The translations under genes were made by a program, and so were the position numbers. Of a DNA stretch of 64,000 nucleotides, positions 1 through 10,354 are shown in pieces. The notes under the pieces were generated by a model. That model was not told the DNA's origin, ran no database searches, and saw only the letters and a list, made by a program, of their open reading frames with translations. This DNA is from Antilocapra americana. Its lineage: Eukaryota; Chordata; Mammalia; Artiodactyla; Antilocapridae. Position 1 is the stretch's first letter; every line of letters starts with the position of its first letter. The stretch covers positions 13,647,996 through 13,711,995 of the forward strand of contig ML662449.1 of assembly GCA_007570785.1 (NCBI GenBank). The letters are read 5' to 3'.

Positions 1-338
1 GCTAATATATCTCCTCATCTTATCCTTCAGACAGATTTTCACTTAGAGAGCATTCATTCCATACAATGACAAAATAACTATGAACATATTTAGGCTACTT
101 CATACTATATTCAGTAGTTTCAATAAAGTTTGATTCTTTCTTGACTAGCCTTGGACTTGCTAAACTCTGATGTTATTACCATCAGCATATAAAGTTTCCA
201 GCAAGCTAAATGCTGTATTGTATTAAGGAAGAAAAAATACTTTGTTAGTGGAATTGATTTTTTTCCCGGTAAACAACAATGAGTTTTTCTGCAAAAAAAA
301 GATAAATTTTTAGTTTAAAGCAAATAAAACCAACCAAC
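1..338 (-). other. EHBP1: EHBP1 intron downstream of the 339-478 exon
   Basis: AT-rich sequence 3' of the second EHBP1 exon in transcription order. The donor lies at 338-337. I see no further exon or clear repeat in it. Confidence 0.7.
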
Positions 339-478
339 CAGTAATTTTTGCTGCCTTTTCCTCTTGGTTCACTCGGTTCTCATCATCATCTTCATTATCT
401 TCCTCAAAGTCATCTAAATTGCCAATGTCTGCTTGCTTCATACTCATCAAACTAGCCAAACTTTGCATGTCTTCATCC
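339..478 (-). CDS. EHBP1: EHBP1 internal coding exon, acidic linker after the C2 domain
   Basis: Coding exon of EH-domain-binding protein 1, an adaptor that links EHD-positive endocytic tubules and Rab8/Rab10 membranes to actin. Read on the minus strand, the exon starts with the last base of a split Thr codon and continues DEDMQSLASLMSMKQADI, then GNLDDFEEDNEDDDENRVN, ending EEKAAKIT plus one base. This is the acidic segment that follows the N-terminal C2 domain in EHBP1, roughly residues 165-211. The acceptor AG is at 480-479 with a weak pyrimidine tract; the donor GT is at 338-337 in the context GTTGGT, weaker than usual. Length is 140 bases (1 + 46 codons + 1). The phase matches the exon at 2800-2981. 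Identification rests on remembered family sequence, not a search. Confidence 0.93.
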
Positions 479-2799
479 CTACATCAATGATAATACAGTT
501 TATTAAATGACATTGCCTAAAACAGGGTTGTTTCTTAAGAAAATAATATTAATATATCCTTTCTCTCTAAATGTTAACAAGACTTGTTAAACAGTTATAC
601 AAAACTACTGAATAATCTAAACATTCATTAATTTTTAAAATGCAATTTAATTAATAGAAAGTAAATGATTAACTGGTTAGTTAGATCCTGTGCTACAGAT
701 CTAAAATTTTCTTCATGGAGTTAAAGTATGGTTTTTTTCATGAAGTTTGGAAACAAAAACTTGTTTCATAAACTATCAGGACAGTTTGCAAAGCAGATGA
801 GATCTAGACTTTAAAAATAATCAAATTGGCAGAAGTAATTAGAATAGAATTATATAACAGAAAATGGGTTAAATTTCCATCTTGGGTTAATTAAAGACCA
901 TACATTTGATAAAACATAAAAATGATTTTTATCTTAAAGTATTTTAAATACAAATTTATATAGTGTACTACTCAATGTTAACTAATGTAAATTTTCTTGA
1001 TTATTTTCACCTTAAATTTCAAATAAACTACAGTGAATGAAACATATTTCTAACATGATATGTACTAACTAAATTTCAATCTGGTATTCTTCCACCAAAT
1101 TCAGCAAGTTAAATTAAAACACTGTTTCTCATTTTACCACAATAAAAACAAAACAAAAGACACTTTTCTTTTGTAAAGTATGCTTGTTAACATTCACTTA
1201 TCTTCTAAATATGATATGATTTTGCAGACTAAACTGTTTTTTTTAATTCTTCACATTTTATCTCATATAAGCTTAGAGTTAACAAAATAATTTCCCCTTT
1301 TCAAGACAAATTTAGTGACACAAAGCCTGTGTGGGCAAAAGCAGTTGTATTACTTTATGTGAATGCCTTACAAACTGCTTTCCTATCACTAGGATATAAT
1401 TTCAAAATGTAACAGTGTTCTTAAAATGTTAACTTGCTTAATTTTATTTTTGCCCTGAACATTTTCTTTGGGAAAGGTGAGCAGGCAACCAATGAGGAGA
1501 CAGAGAGATGGTTTAAGGTATTCTGAGAACATACTTCACTCAAATTGATATTTAGTTTGACTGAATTTCCTCTCACCCAAATTCCCATGAATGGTGCTAA
1601 ATCACTTACTGCTTCTGTCTAGTGGAAAGGAGTCCACCTTCAAAGAATCTTCTCTGATTATGTCTCTCTTCTTTCTCTGCTTCCTTTCTTTTCATTTTGG
1701 CTTGAACTTCAGGGTAAGGTCTTTATTTTTAACTTTCCAATATTTAAATCTATAATTTAAAGTCCTGAGATGAAAGACTAATTGTTTCCTGCACTGTCCC
1801 TCTACCTCACTCCCATAGAAGCCAACTTTGCAGAGAAGAGGCTTATTGTTATCTACCCAGTCATTTGTAGATGAGTGCCAAACATCTCTTATTGACTGAC
1901 GCACAGAATCCAGTCTAATCAGTCAAATAGACATGGCCAATTATAGTAACCACTTTCCACTAGGTCAAACACATTCAGAAGTGTGATGCAGATTAGAATG
2001 AAATGCTCATTCTTCCTATCACTGTTTAAGTCTTAGGCACAGAATTTCTGTTTTCCTGTCAGTACTCCTAGTAGGTACTAACTCTTTCACTACACCCAAA
2101 ACATACACTTACTGTTGCTTTGACTGTATGGAACAACTAAGAGAAATGTTACTATTTTTTTTTCCTTGCTCTAGGTATGTTCACCTCATTCTAACCAGTT
2201 AGAATTTTATTCTTTCAGGAGACTACAACTGGGTATAGGAATTATCTTTGTGCAATGCTATGCACTGCTTAAGAAGTGATATTTGCAAAAGATAATGGTT
2301 ATAGCAAACTGGTTATCTAAACTGTATTGTACCTTTCCTGTACAATTTTTGAAAGGCTGAGCCAAAGAACATGAATTGGCCTTTAGTTCTTTCATTCCTC
2401 TTATCCTAAACTTTTCATTTTGGGTTACCCTCATGCCTCAGCCACATCACACAGCTCTATAAAATGAACTGTGTACTTCAGAGTACAACTACTTACACTG
2501 AAGACATTGAAATATAAAACCTATGATAACCTATAATACACATTTTAAATTTTTTAAAATTGCTAAAGTCATTTTTATATTACTGTTTATTCTCTAGCGT
2601 CAAGAGACTATAAATTATAAGAAGTACATCTAATTCAGCTTCTAAAACAAAGAATGGCAAGAATGATTGGTATGTGGTATGATATTCTCAACTGTTGCCA
2701 GTTTACTGAGACAAAAGCTGTTTACCTACAATGTTTTCTTTTTAAAAAACAAACAAACAAACATACTTTGAAGCAGCTTATCTGACAAAAGAAACTTAC
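479..2799 (-). other. EHBP1: EHBP1 intron between the two recognised exons
   Basis: About 2.3 kb of AT-rich sequence bounded by a GTAAGT donor (2799-2794) and an AG acceptor (480-479). I see no convincing transposon in it, only a short CAAA run at 2743-2763. The frame at 1692-1904 is short and has no homology I recognise. Confidence 0.8.
2743..2763. repeat. (CAAA)n simple repeat
   Basis: An A run followed by three to four CAAA units, 36 bp from the splice donor at 2799. Confidence 0.7.
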
Positions 2800-2981
2800 G
2801 TGGCTTTTCCTTCCCGAAGGAAAATGCAAGATAATGAAAACTGAAGAGTGGCAGATACAACTTTTTTAGACAATGGCTTGAATTTTAATTTGACATCAGT
2901 CTGCGTTGGCATTGGGCTTGCATACTGTTTCATGTTGATGCTGGTGGTGGCAAGAGCTTTTCTTCGACCAGAAGGGGATTC
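2800..2981 (-). CDS. EHBP1: EHBP1 internal coding exon, C-terminal part of the NT-C2 domain
   Basis: The minus strand encodes ESPSGRRKALATTSIN, then MKQYASPMPTQTDVKLKFKP, then LSKKVVSATLQFSLSCIFL and REGKA, plus the first two bases of a Thr codon. I recognise this as the last strands of the N-terminal C2 domain of EHBP1, about residues 105-164, a membrane-binding module. The acceptor is TTTTCTAG at 2989-2982 and the donor is a strong GTAAGT at 2799-2794. Length is 182 bases (60 codons + 2), in phase with the next exon at 478, which supplies the third base of the codon. The frame is open throughout. A processed pseudogene is excluded by the two intact splice borders and the 2.3-kb intron that follows. 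Confidence 0.95.
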
Positions 2982-3157
2982 CTAGAAAATAAAATTCATT
3001 ACGTAATTTGGAGTTAGTTACTTTATAGCCAAGTATCTTTGAATGTTATTTTAATAATTTGATTAAACAGCTGTTGAGACTTCCTTCTCCAATGACTTCC
3101 TATAACATAATACTGAAATAAAACTGTAATAAGGTTATATCACAACTTTCATATCTT

Positions 3158-3246
3158 TTTAAAAAATTAATTTATTTTAATTGGAGGCTAATTACTTTAC
3201 AATATTTTGGTGGTGTTTGCCATATATCAATATATATAAGCCATGG
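3158..3246 (-). mobile_element. L1 3' end fragment, antisense
   Basis: Shows the antisense start of artiodactyl L1 tails: a T/A-rich start, then a GGAGGCTAATTACTTTACAA-like segment, then GCCATGGGTGTACATGTGT. About 90 bp, heavily 5'-truncated. Confidence 0.6.
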
Positions 3247-3393
3247 GTGTACATGTGTGTGTAAGGCAGAGGAAAATTGGAGATAGCTGGCTCAGAGAAA
3301 TAAGGGAAGACTAGAACAACCTTAAATATATCAGGAAAGGAAAAGCAAGGAATGCAAACTAGGACAGAAAGTTTCCAGGTCTCCTGTAAAAAG

Positions 3394-3810
3394 AGGATCT
3401 AGCCCAAAGCTAGGTATCAGAGCATTAATACTCAACAATTGTTTCCCTTCCTTTAATTATATTTAATGTAATCTAAGGTTTCCAGGCTTCCCAGGTGGCT
3501 CTGTGGTAAAGAATCTGCCTGTGATGCAGAAGACACAGGAGACACCGTGGGTTTAATCCCTGGGTTGGGAAGATCCCCTGGAGGAGGGCATGGCAACCTA
3601 CTCCAGTATTCTTGCCTAGAAAATCTCATAGACAGGGGAGCCTGGCAAGCTACAGTCCACAGGTTTGCACAGAGTAAGACGTGACTTAAGTAACTGAGCA
3701 CGTACATAAGCTTTCCTTAAAAAAAACGTTCTAGCACAAAGCTAGGTATCCAAAGCTTTAATACTCAACAACTGTTTTCCTTCCTTCAATTACATTTAAT
3801 GTGACCTAAT
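3394..3810. repeat. Diverged 85-bp direct repeat flanking a SINE
   Basis: 3394-3478 and 3728-3810 share the same sequence in the same orientation: a GCTAGGTATC core, then TTAATACTCAACAA, then TTCCTTCCTT and ATTTAATGT. Roughly 85-90% identical by eye, repeat distance about 334 bp. A Bov-tA SINE sits between the copies. The repeat is too long and diverged to be an ordinary target-site duplication. Confidence 0.8.
3484..3708 (+). mobile_element. Bov-tA-type SINE
   Basis: Plus-strand head GGCTTCCCAGGTGGCTCTG, the tRNA-like AAAGAATCTGCCTG box, GAAGATCCCCTGGAG, and tail GACGTGACTTAAGTAACTGA. Near full length and moderately diverged. Confidence 0.9.
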
Positions 3811-3811
3811 G

Positions 3812-5290
3812 ATATTTCTTTTTGAACCTTCAAATTTCTTAAAGAACCTCAGCCTCAGTGGCATTTCTACCTCGCTTTTTCCTACAGTCTCTGAACTCTA
3901 TATCTGTCCTGCACTTTGAGACTTTATTCTTCCCAGGATCTTTTCTGCTCACTCCAGTCTAAAGTTTTCTCTTCCCTCCCTAAGATGACATAAATCAAAT
4001 TAGAAAGAGCTCATTTCTCTGATTGTATGTCTGTGGTGGACACTGTTAAATGACCTCAGCAGATCTCAACCCTTCTCCACACAGCTATTGTCAATGTACT
4101 AAAATTGGAACACAAAATGAAACCTATTTGCTATTAAAGATGCTTAACATTCCATTAATAAACTATCTCATTCCAAAATTATTCTTAACAGCATAATAGC
4201 CTAGGAAAATAATGAAAATAGAACAACAATATAATGATTGGGCATTAATTATGTTTAAGATATGGTGTAGTTCTGGAGAGATAAAAAAATGAATAAGACA
4301 TAATCTTTGACTATGTGTTCTAATGGTAAGGAGAAATCTTAGACATAGAGTAATTAATAAATAATGTAAACCAGAAGTCATATACCAGCAACCCTTGGGG
4401 TTTATCAGTCTGAGAGTTCAGACCTAAAATAAGATCTAATTTCCAAGCTGTGTGACTTTGAGTAAGTCAATAAACTTGAGGCTTGGTAATTTCCCCTGTA
4501 AAATTAGGAGACGAAATAAAAATCCATTCAAGCCCTATAATGGTTTTCTACAAAATTACTCAATTTTCCAACCAAGGCAGAAGAAACTATCATTAACTTC
4601 TGAATTATTATTTAATAAATCTTTATTTGCCCTATGATGGACAAACTTGCCTAAAATAAAGATATACTAATCTAATCAAAATATTAAAATGGCCTTTTTT
4701 AAAAAATTGACATTTCTGCCAGCAGAACAAGTAAAAATGTAATCAGCATCCCTAAAGAATACCTTGTTTTAAAAAGTGGTCTTATCTGCCAGATTATGCA
4801 CAGCAATATTACACAGAACTATTAGTGCATGTAGATACCTTATGAATGAATTTTAAAAATGCATCAAGCACTTGAGAAGGATTTCAGACCTCTCAGAAGA
4901 AACACTTAAAAATATGCAAATACCTTCAACTGAATCAAGTTGAACAGATGTGACTGTCCCAAACAATACAAATGTTCTTTCCCTGGTCGCTACTGTCAAT
5001 CAAAGAATAAGATTAAGGTCCAAGGTTGTGACAATGTGCAAAATGAAAAACTATGGTCTGAGAGTATCAATTTATTATACTGATATGAACAATAATCTCT
5101 CATTGTACCTTTAAAATAGCTAACAACTACTACTACATAAAATATAGGATTTAAAGCCTATGTTTTGAAAGCAGGACATACAAATTGCTACATATTATTT
5201 TCATATTTTTTAAACAAAGCTATTTCACAAAATATGACATTGATCCCTTAAAATTATTTAATTTTATAACCAAATAATCAAACTATAAAA
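3812..5290. other. Intronic sequence with one weak MIR
   Basis: Mostly unrecognised AT-rich intron. A weak reverse-oriented MIR (about 4390-4520) shows TGTGTGACTTTGAGTAAGTC followed by CCCTGTAAAATTAGGA. The open frames at 4163-4381 and 4452-4637 look like chance. Confidence 0.5.
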
Positions 5291-5303
5291 ATTAAGATAA
5301 CTT

Positions 5304-5627
5304 GGAAATGTACATAATTTTGAAAGCATAGTTTAAGGATGATTCCTGCAAAATCTAGAGTTTTGATGATTAACATCCTACTGATTTCATTATTGTTGAA
5401 ATAATTATAAATTGGAAATGTACATAANNNNNNNNNNCTGATTTCATTATTGTTGAAATAATTATAAATTGGAAATGTACATAATTTTGAAAGCATAGTT
5501 TAAGGATGATTCCTGGAAAATCTAGAGTTTTGATGATTAACATCCTACTGATTTCATTATTGTTGAAATAATTATTGTTTTGATGATTAACATCCTACTG
5601 ATTTCATTATTGTTGAAATAATTATTG
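5304..5627. repeat. Tandem repeat array, 109-bp and 50-bp units
   Basis: A ~109-bp unit starting GGAAATGTACATAATTTTG begins at about 5304, 5413 and 5471, and the middle copy is cut by the N gap. A shorter 50-bp unit, starting TTTTGATGATTAACATCC and running to the ATTATTG end, then repeats at about 5527 and 5577. Copies differ by only one or two bases, implying recent duplication. Confidence 0.88.
5428..5437. other. Assembly gap, 10 N
   Basis: Ten N bases fall inside the tandem array, so true length and copy number here are unknown. The translated frame spanning it is not biologically meaningful. Confidence 0.99.
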
Positions 5628-5647
5628 TTGAGCAATAATGAAATCAG
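5598..5647. repeat. 15-bp perfect inverted repeat with 20-nt loop
   Basis: CTGATTTCATTATTG (5598-5612) is exactly reverse-complemented at 5633-5647. The left arm belongs to the tandem unit and the right arm is the first sequence beyond the array. Confidence 0.9.
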
Positions 5648-5649
5648 CC

Positions 5650-6750
5650 CTTTGTAAGGTCTGGGCAGGTAAGCAGAACAGAACTCTTTTGAGTCTATAG
5701 TATCCATTTCTAATATTAACATAAGATCTCACTTAGAGCCTGTATCCTTGATTGGAAAGGGGGCCTAAATGATGTTTTTCATAATTCTTCACCCAGCTCA
5801 GTAATTGTTTTCCTCTTTAAAATTATCTGTCATAGAAAATTACATTTTTTACCAGAACAATAATGAGAGAAACATAAAGATCTTTCACGGCTCTAACTCT
5901 AGCTCCATGAATCCTCACTTTTTATAACCATTAGGTCTATATCTGTATCCACCACCCAATAATAGTATCATTGTTACCATCAGTTTTATAGAGAAGAATA
6001 AAATAACTGATTGCATTGCTATATGTCTTTTGTATCCTATAGTCCTTCCTTAAAGGACTACGGGTCAGCTTGGCAGAGAGACTTTAGAGAGAATTACTAT
6101 TATTACTGTCAAAGTCCTAACGCTATTTCATTTCACATGAAGGCTGGACAAGAGGAGAAAAATAAAAGAAAAAAAAAGTAAAAGGAACCCTTAGAGAAAG
6201 GAGGTTAGATGACTGAAGTCAGAAAGAAGGGAATGTTTATATATAAACATTCAGCTAAGTTTCTGACTCCGGGCCTAAGCTATTTATATGTGAATTTGGC
6301 AGTATTTTGATAATTATTTCAACATGCATAAAGCATAAGTTCTTATTAAGTGTTCATCAAAAAAATAAAAACTAGGCCAGATTTAGATAATTTAAATACC
6401 TGGATCCCACCCCAAGAGATGCTAAACTAGATGGCTCAGGAATCTGCAGCATTTCTAAAAATAATAAGTACCTTCCCTCCCAATTCTCATCTTGACCCTC
6501 TCATAAGCCCATCTCTTCTATCAAGTGATTCGGATCCAGTTAATATAAAATCATACTTTCAGAAATACTTCCCCTAAGGAAATTACTAAGGGAAATTTTA
6601 ATATCATTTTTCATAACTATTCTGTCATAAAAACTACTTAGCCTATATATTTCCATTTCTTTGAAATCCACATTATTATAGTTGTAATCACACAAACCTG
6701 GATTAGAACATGACCAGCATTTATTCTCTGGCTAATCTTTGGTATATTTC
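5650..6750. other. Intronic sequence, nothing recognised
   Basis: AT-rich with an A/G-rich stretch around 6150-6240. No gene or clear repeat seen on either strand. Confidence 0.5.
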
Positions 6751-6774
6751 TTCATGTGTCTGAGCTTCAGTTTC

Positions 6775-7035
6775 CCACACTCTCAGACTGGCGAGTATTT
6801 TCAAAAGCTGGACAATACCAATTGTTAATGAGGATGAGGGACAATGTGAATTCTCTTAACACTACAGGCCAGAGCTTCAATTGATACAGCCATTTTGGAA
6901 AGCAATTTGACATTACCTTGTAAAGTTGAACAGATGAATACCTTATCAATAATTCTCATCCTAGAAATATGTCCTAAATAAATTACTGGCAATAATATAT
7001 GAAAATACTTAGAAGAGTTTTTAGCATATAGCAAT
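6775..7035 (+). mobile_element. Old L1 3' fragment, sense
   Basis: The middle reads TTGATACAGCCATTTTGGAA followed by AGCAATTTGACATTACC and TAAAGTTGAACAGATG. This is the typical sense L1 stretch upstream of the 3' UTR in ancient mammalian L1 families. Confidence 0.7.
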
Positions 7036-7293
7036 GTTTAATAAACAGTATTTATTAATATTCATGGATTATTTTACCTGGATTATTACATTAATATTAA
7101 TAAGTAGTCCATCTAGATTCACCAATCTTGAAATTGTTACCAAAAGGCAAGTTCATGTGCCTGATGCACAGTGAAGCCAAACAATACCAGAACACGAGTT
7201 TGGAACAGAGAAAGGTTTACTGAGGGCCATGCAAGGATATATGTGGCTTATGCCTTAAAAACCCTAAACTCCCCAAAAGCTTTCAGCAAAACT

Positions 7294-7301
7294 CTTTTAT
7301 A
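7294..7301 (-). promoter_or_regulatory. Candidate TATA box of the LTR
   Basis: TATAAAAG on the minus strand, downstream of the 77-bp enhancer repeats in LTR orientation. Whether it still works is unknown. Confidence 0.5.
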
Positions 7302-7917
7302 GGAAAGGTAAGGGAGGGGTATGGTTAAGTTGTTGCACACATCTTGGTGTCAGATCCTTTGTTCTTGAGGTCAGGTCATGGTCAGGTAATGATGTTCCTG
7401 TAAACCTCTACCAAACAAATGTTCTTCTCAGTTCTGACAAGAAAGGGCAAGTTCCCAAGGCACAACTTTCACCCTGTGAGGTCTGGATCCTGACTGATGA
7501 GGCAGAACTCAGTTGGTGGCTCCTTCAAGGCCAGGTCCCCAGACCCTATCCAGCTGTCATTGCTGAGGGAGCCAGAGGCCCAGGGCCCAATTGGCCCTCA
7601 GGATCCTTAGGCCACCCAAACAGCGGTGGGGAGGGGCCAGGTCCCACAGACTGCGCCCCCTGCAGACTGCCACTGCTATTTGGTCACACGAGGCAGGGAT
7701 GGAGGGGAGGTTCATCACTGCTTCAAGGCCTGGGCCTGGCCAGTGGGTGGGCTTGGCAAGGGCTCTGGAGCCCAGCAGGACAGACCCTGGCCTGTTTCCT
7801 GGGCCCTCCAGCTTACCCACTGACCTGAGGCCAGGTGAGCTATTGGGCCCTGGGTAGAAAACCAGGATCTGCCTCTTTCTTCATCCTCCACGTGATGACC
7901 ACTACTCTGCTGATCAT

Positions 7918-8165
7918 TGGCTGAATGTCCCACTAACGGTCATTCATTGACAGCTGCTTGCTTGGGGGTGGGGCCCACTGCAGCAGGGACCAATGGCTGA
8001 GTAGGACCACTAACAGTCACTCATTGACAGCTGGTCACTTGGGGGAGGGACCATTGAAGCACCAACCAATGACTGAGCAGAAACAATAACACAGTTGCTC
8101 ACTGACAGTTGGTCATTTGGATGACAAGCCCATTGCAGCACCAATCAATGGCTGAGCTGGACCAC
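7918..8165. repeat. Three 77-bp direct repeats in the LTR
   Basis: The CATTGACAGCTG / ACTGACAGTTG landmark recurs with its CAG at 7951, 8028 and 8105, exactly 77 bp apart. Each unit carries a CCAAT pentamer (about 7990, 8066 and 8141) followed by a GGCTGAG-like motif. This is typical of a duplicated LTR enhancer block. Confidence 0.88.
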
Positions 8166-8252
8166 TAATGGTCCTGCAGTAATCACTGCGTGGTAACAGG
8201 TGTGGAGTAATGGCCATGTGCTAAGGGCTGTGCACAGCCATGCTCTATTACA

Positions 8253-9000
8253 AAATGAGAAAAATAAATAAAGCATAACTCAATGTTGCTTAAAAGTATA
8301 ATGTAGTTACTTTACTAAAATTCATGCAAAGACCACCCAACACTCTTACCAGACCTGAAATGAATGCCTCAGTGTACTCTCATTGCTATTCAAGTCCTAA
8401 CAATACAAGCAACAGGTGAATAAATGTTTTCTCTGTACAGCATAAGATGGAAAAGATTTATAATAACTTTTCTAATTAGGAATGAACTGATTATAAAGTG
8501 AATAAATATAGTCTCACAGGCTCAAGACATTTTTACAAATATTTTTTAAACAAGGTATATTTTACCAAAATAAAAAAAGAAACAGTAAATCTTACCACTC
8601 CTCCCTCCTAAAACTAACAATACATAACATAATGATAGCAGGACACATAGTTAAAAGTAAGAAGTTGGACAAATCTTTTGTCCAAATTATTCAAGTTAGG
8701 GTCTTCTTACAGAAGAGCTCATTATGAACCTCAAAATAAATATAATTAATATAATGCCTCTTCTATTATATTTGAATGATTTTCTCTACCTATTAAAACA
8801 TGACAGTAAACCATCTGCTAGAAATTTAACTTTCTTGGAGAGAAGGATAATACTTAGATTTTCTGATTTTTCAGAGACTTATTACAAAAAATGTTCTAAA
8901 AATTCTGTCAAGTATTTGACAATAATAAGTATTACACCTTATTATCAGGTTTTTTACAACACACTGAAAATTAAACTAATGACATGATCATTTGCGGATT
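8253..9000. other. Intronic sequence, nothing recognised
   Basis: AT-rich unique sequence. The open frame at 8724-8987 is Asn/Ile/Leu-rich, as expected for chance frames in such DNA. Confidence 0.5.
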
Positions 9001-9002
9001 TT

Positions 9003-9246
9003 TAAAAAAAAATTTGACATACATCACACACACTAAAGTACAAAACATAGAAGTACTACTTAACGAATAATAAAATGAACATCCTGCACCCACCATTCTG
9101 TTTAACAAACAATATCAGTACCTTACAATTCTCATTTCCCATGCAAAACTGTCTCCCACCCATTCTGTCATCCAAAGGTGATTAGACCCTGAATTTTGGG
9201 TTATTCCTTCCCTCCCTCTCAAAAAAAAAATAAGAATACTATCTAC
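9003..9246 (-). mobile_element. Old L1 3' UTR, antisense (left part)
   Basis: An A-rich edge, then TTTGACATACATCACACACA, ATGAACATCCTGCACCCACC and GTCTCCCACCCATTCTGTC. This is the antisense 3' UTR pattern of ancient L1s. The same element appears to resume at about 10355. Confidence 0.6.
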
Positions 9247-9249
9247 ATC

Positions 9250-9445
9250 TGCATCCTGGAATCAAGATTGCCAGGAGAAATATCAACAACCTCAGATATA
9301 CAGATGATACCACTCTAAGGCAGAAAGTGAAGAGGATCAAAAGAGCCTCTTGAGAGTGAAAGAGGAGAGTGAAAAAGCTGGTTCAAATCTCAGCTTTCAA
9401 AAAACTAAGATCATGGCATCTGGTCCCATCACCTCATGGCAGGTG
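9250..9445 (+). mobile_element. BovB LINE segment, sense
   Basis: Encodes the BovB reverse-transcriptase stretch INNLRYTDDTTL, a diverged form of the YADD region, followed by KTKIMASGPITSW. Matches the same BovB region as 42720-42910. Confidence 0.85.
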
Positions 9446-9489
9446 GATTCTTATCATCAGGCAAGTCTCATTAAGTTCTTGATATTTAG

Positions 9490-10286
9490 CCATGATGATG
9501 TCAGTTCCGTTGCTCAGTTGTATCCAGTTCTTTGTGACCCTATGAACCGCAGCACAGCAGGTCTCCCTGTCCATCACCAACTCCCGGAATTTACCCAAAC
9601 CCTTGTCCACTGAGTTGGTGATGCCACCCAACAATCTCATCCTCTGTCCCCTTCACTTCCTGCCTTCAATCTTTCCCAGCATCAGGGTCTTTTCAAATGA
9701 GTCAACTCTACGCATGAGGTGGCCAAAGTATTGGAGTTTCAGCTTCAACATCGGTCCTTCCAATGAACACTCAGGACTGATCTTCTTTAGGATGGACTCG
9801 TTGGATCTCCTTGCAGTCCAAGGGACTCTCAAGAGTCTTCTCCAACACCACACTTCAAAAGCATCAATTCTTTGGTGCTCAGCTTTCTTCACCGTCCAAC
9901 TCTCACATCCATACATGACTACTGGAAAAACCATAGCCTTGACTAGATGGACCTTTGTAAGCAAAGTAATGTCTCTGCTTTTTAATATGCTGTCTGCATT
10001 GGTCATATCTTTCCTTCCAAGGAGAAAGCGTTTTTTAATTTCATGGCTGCAGTTACCATCTGCAATGATTTTGGAGCCCCCCAAAATGAAGTCTGACACT
10101 GTTCCCCATCTATTTGCCATGAAGAAATGGGACCAGATGCCATGATCTTAGTTTTCTGGATGTTAAGCTTTAAGCCAATTTTTTCACTCTCCTCTTTCAC
10201 TTTCATCAAGAGGCTTTTTAGTTCCTCTTCACTTTCTGCCGAAAGGTGGTGTCACCTGCATATCTGAGGTTATTGATATTTTGGCT
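9490..10286 (-). mobile_element. BovB LINE 3' portion, antisense
   Basis: The minus strand encodes NCSHEIKKRFLLGRKDM, KVHLVKAMVFPVVMYGCES and ECSLEGPMLKLKLQYFG, the C-terminal part of BovB ORF2, with the 3' end at about 9490. Stops and frameshifts show it is dead. Its 5' edge (about 10108-10286) overlaps the BovB region carried in opposite orientation by 9250-9445. Confidence 0.92.
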
Positions 10287-10350
10287 GATTCACACTGCTG
10301 TACAGCAGAAACAAACATAATATTGTAAAACAATTATATTCCAATAAAAA
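10287..10350 (+). mobile_element. L1 3' terminus, sense
   Basis: GATTCACACTGCTGTACAGC, then AGAAACAAACATAATATTGT and CCAATAAAAAA, the sense end of an artiodactyl L1, only ~64 bp long. Confidence 0.7.
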
Positions 10351-10354
10351 ATAT

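Larger units (their letters stand above)
7156..8252 (-). mobile_element. Solo ERV LTR, BTLTR1-like, antisense
   Basis: On the minus strand it begins TGTAATAGAGCATGGCTGTG and the opposite edge reads CA, the usual TG...CA ends. It contains three 77-bp direct repeats with CCAAT/ATTGG motifs in the enhancer half, a GC-rich centre (about 7500-7860), and a minus-strand TATAAAAG at 7301-7294. That order (U3 enhancers, TATA, then the remaining part) fits an LTR read on the minus strand. No internal retroviral sequence adjoins it. I could not call a flanking duplication, so the ends are approximate. Family name is from memory. The short frames on both strands in the GC-rich part are compositional artefacts. 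Confidence 0.75.

Noticed and set aside
7557..7933. Several overlapping open frames on both strands in GC-rich DNA
   Set aside because: They arise from composition within an LTR, overlap each other on opposite strands and match no family.
9603..10145. 180-codon plus-strand frame
   Set aside because: It is the antisense shadow of the BovB ORF2 3' region read on the minus strand.
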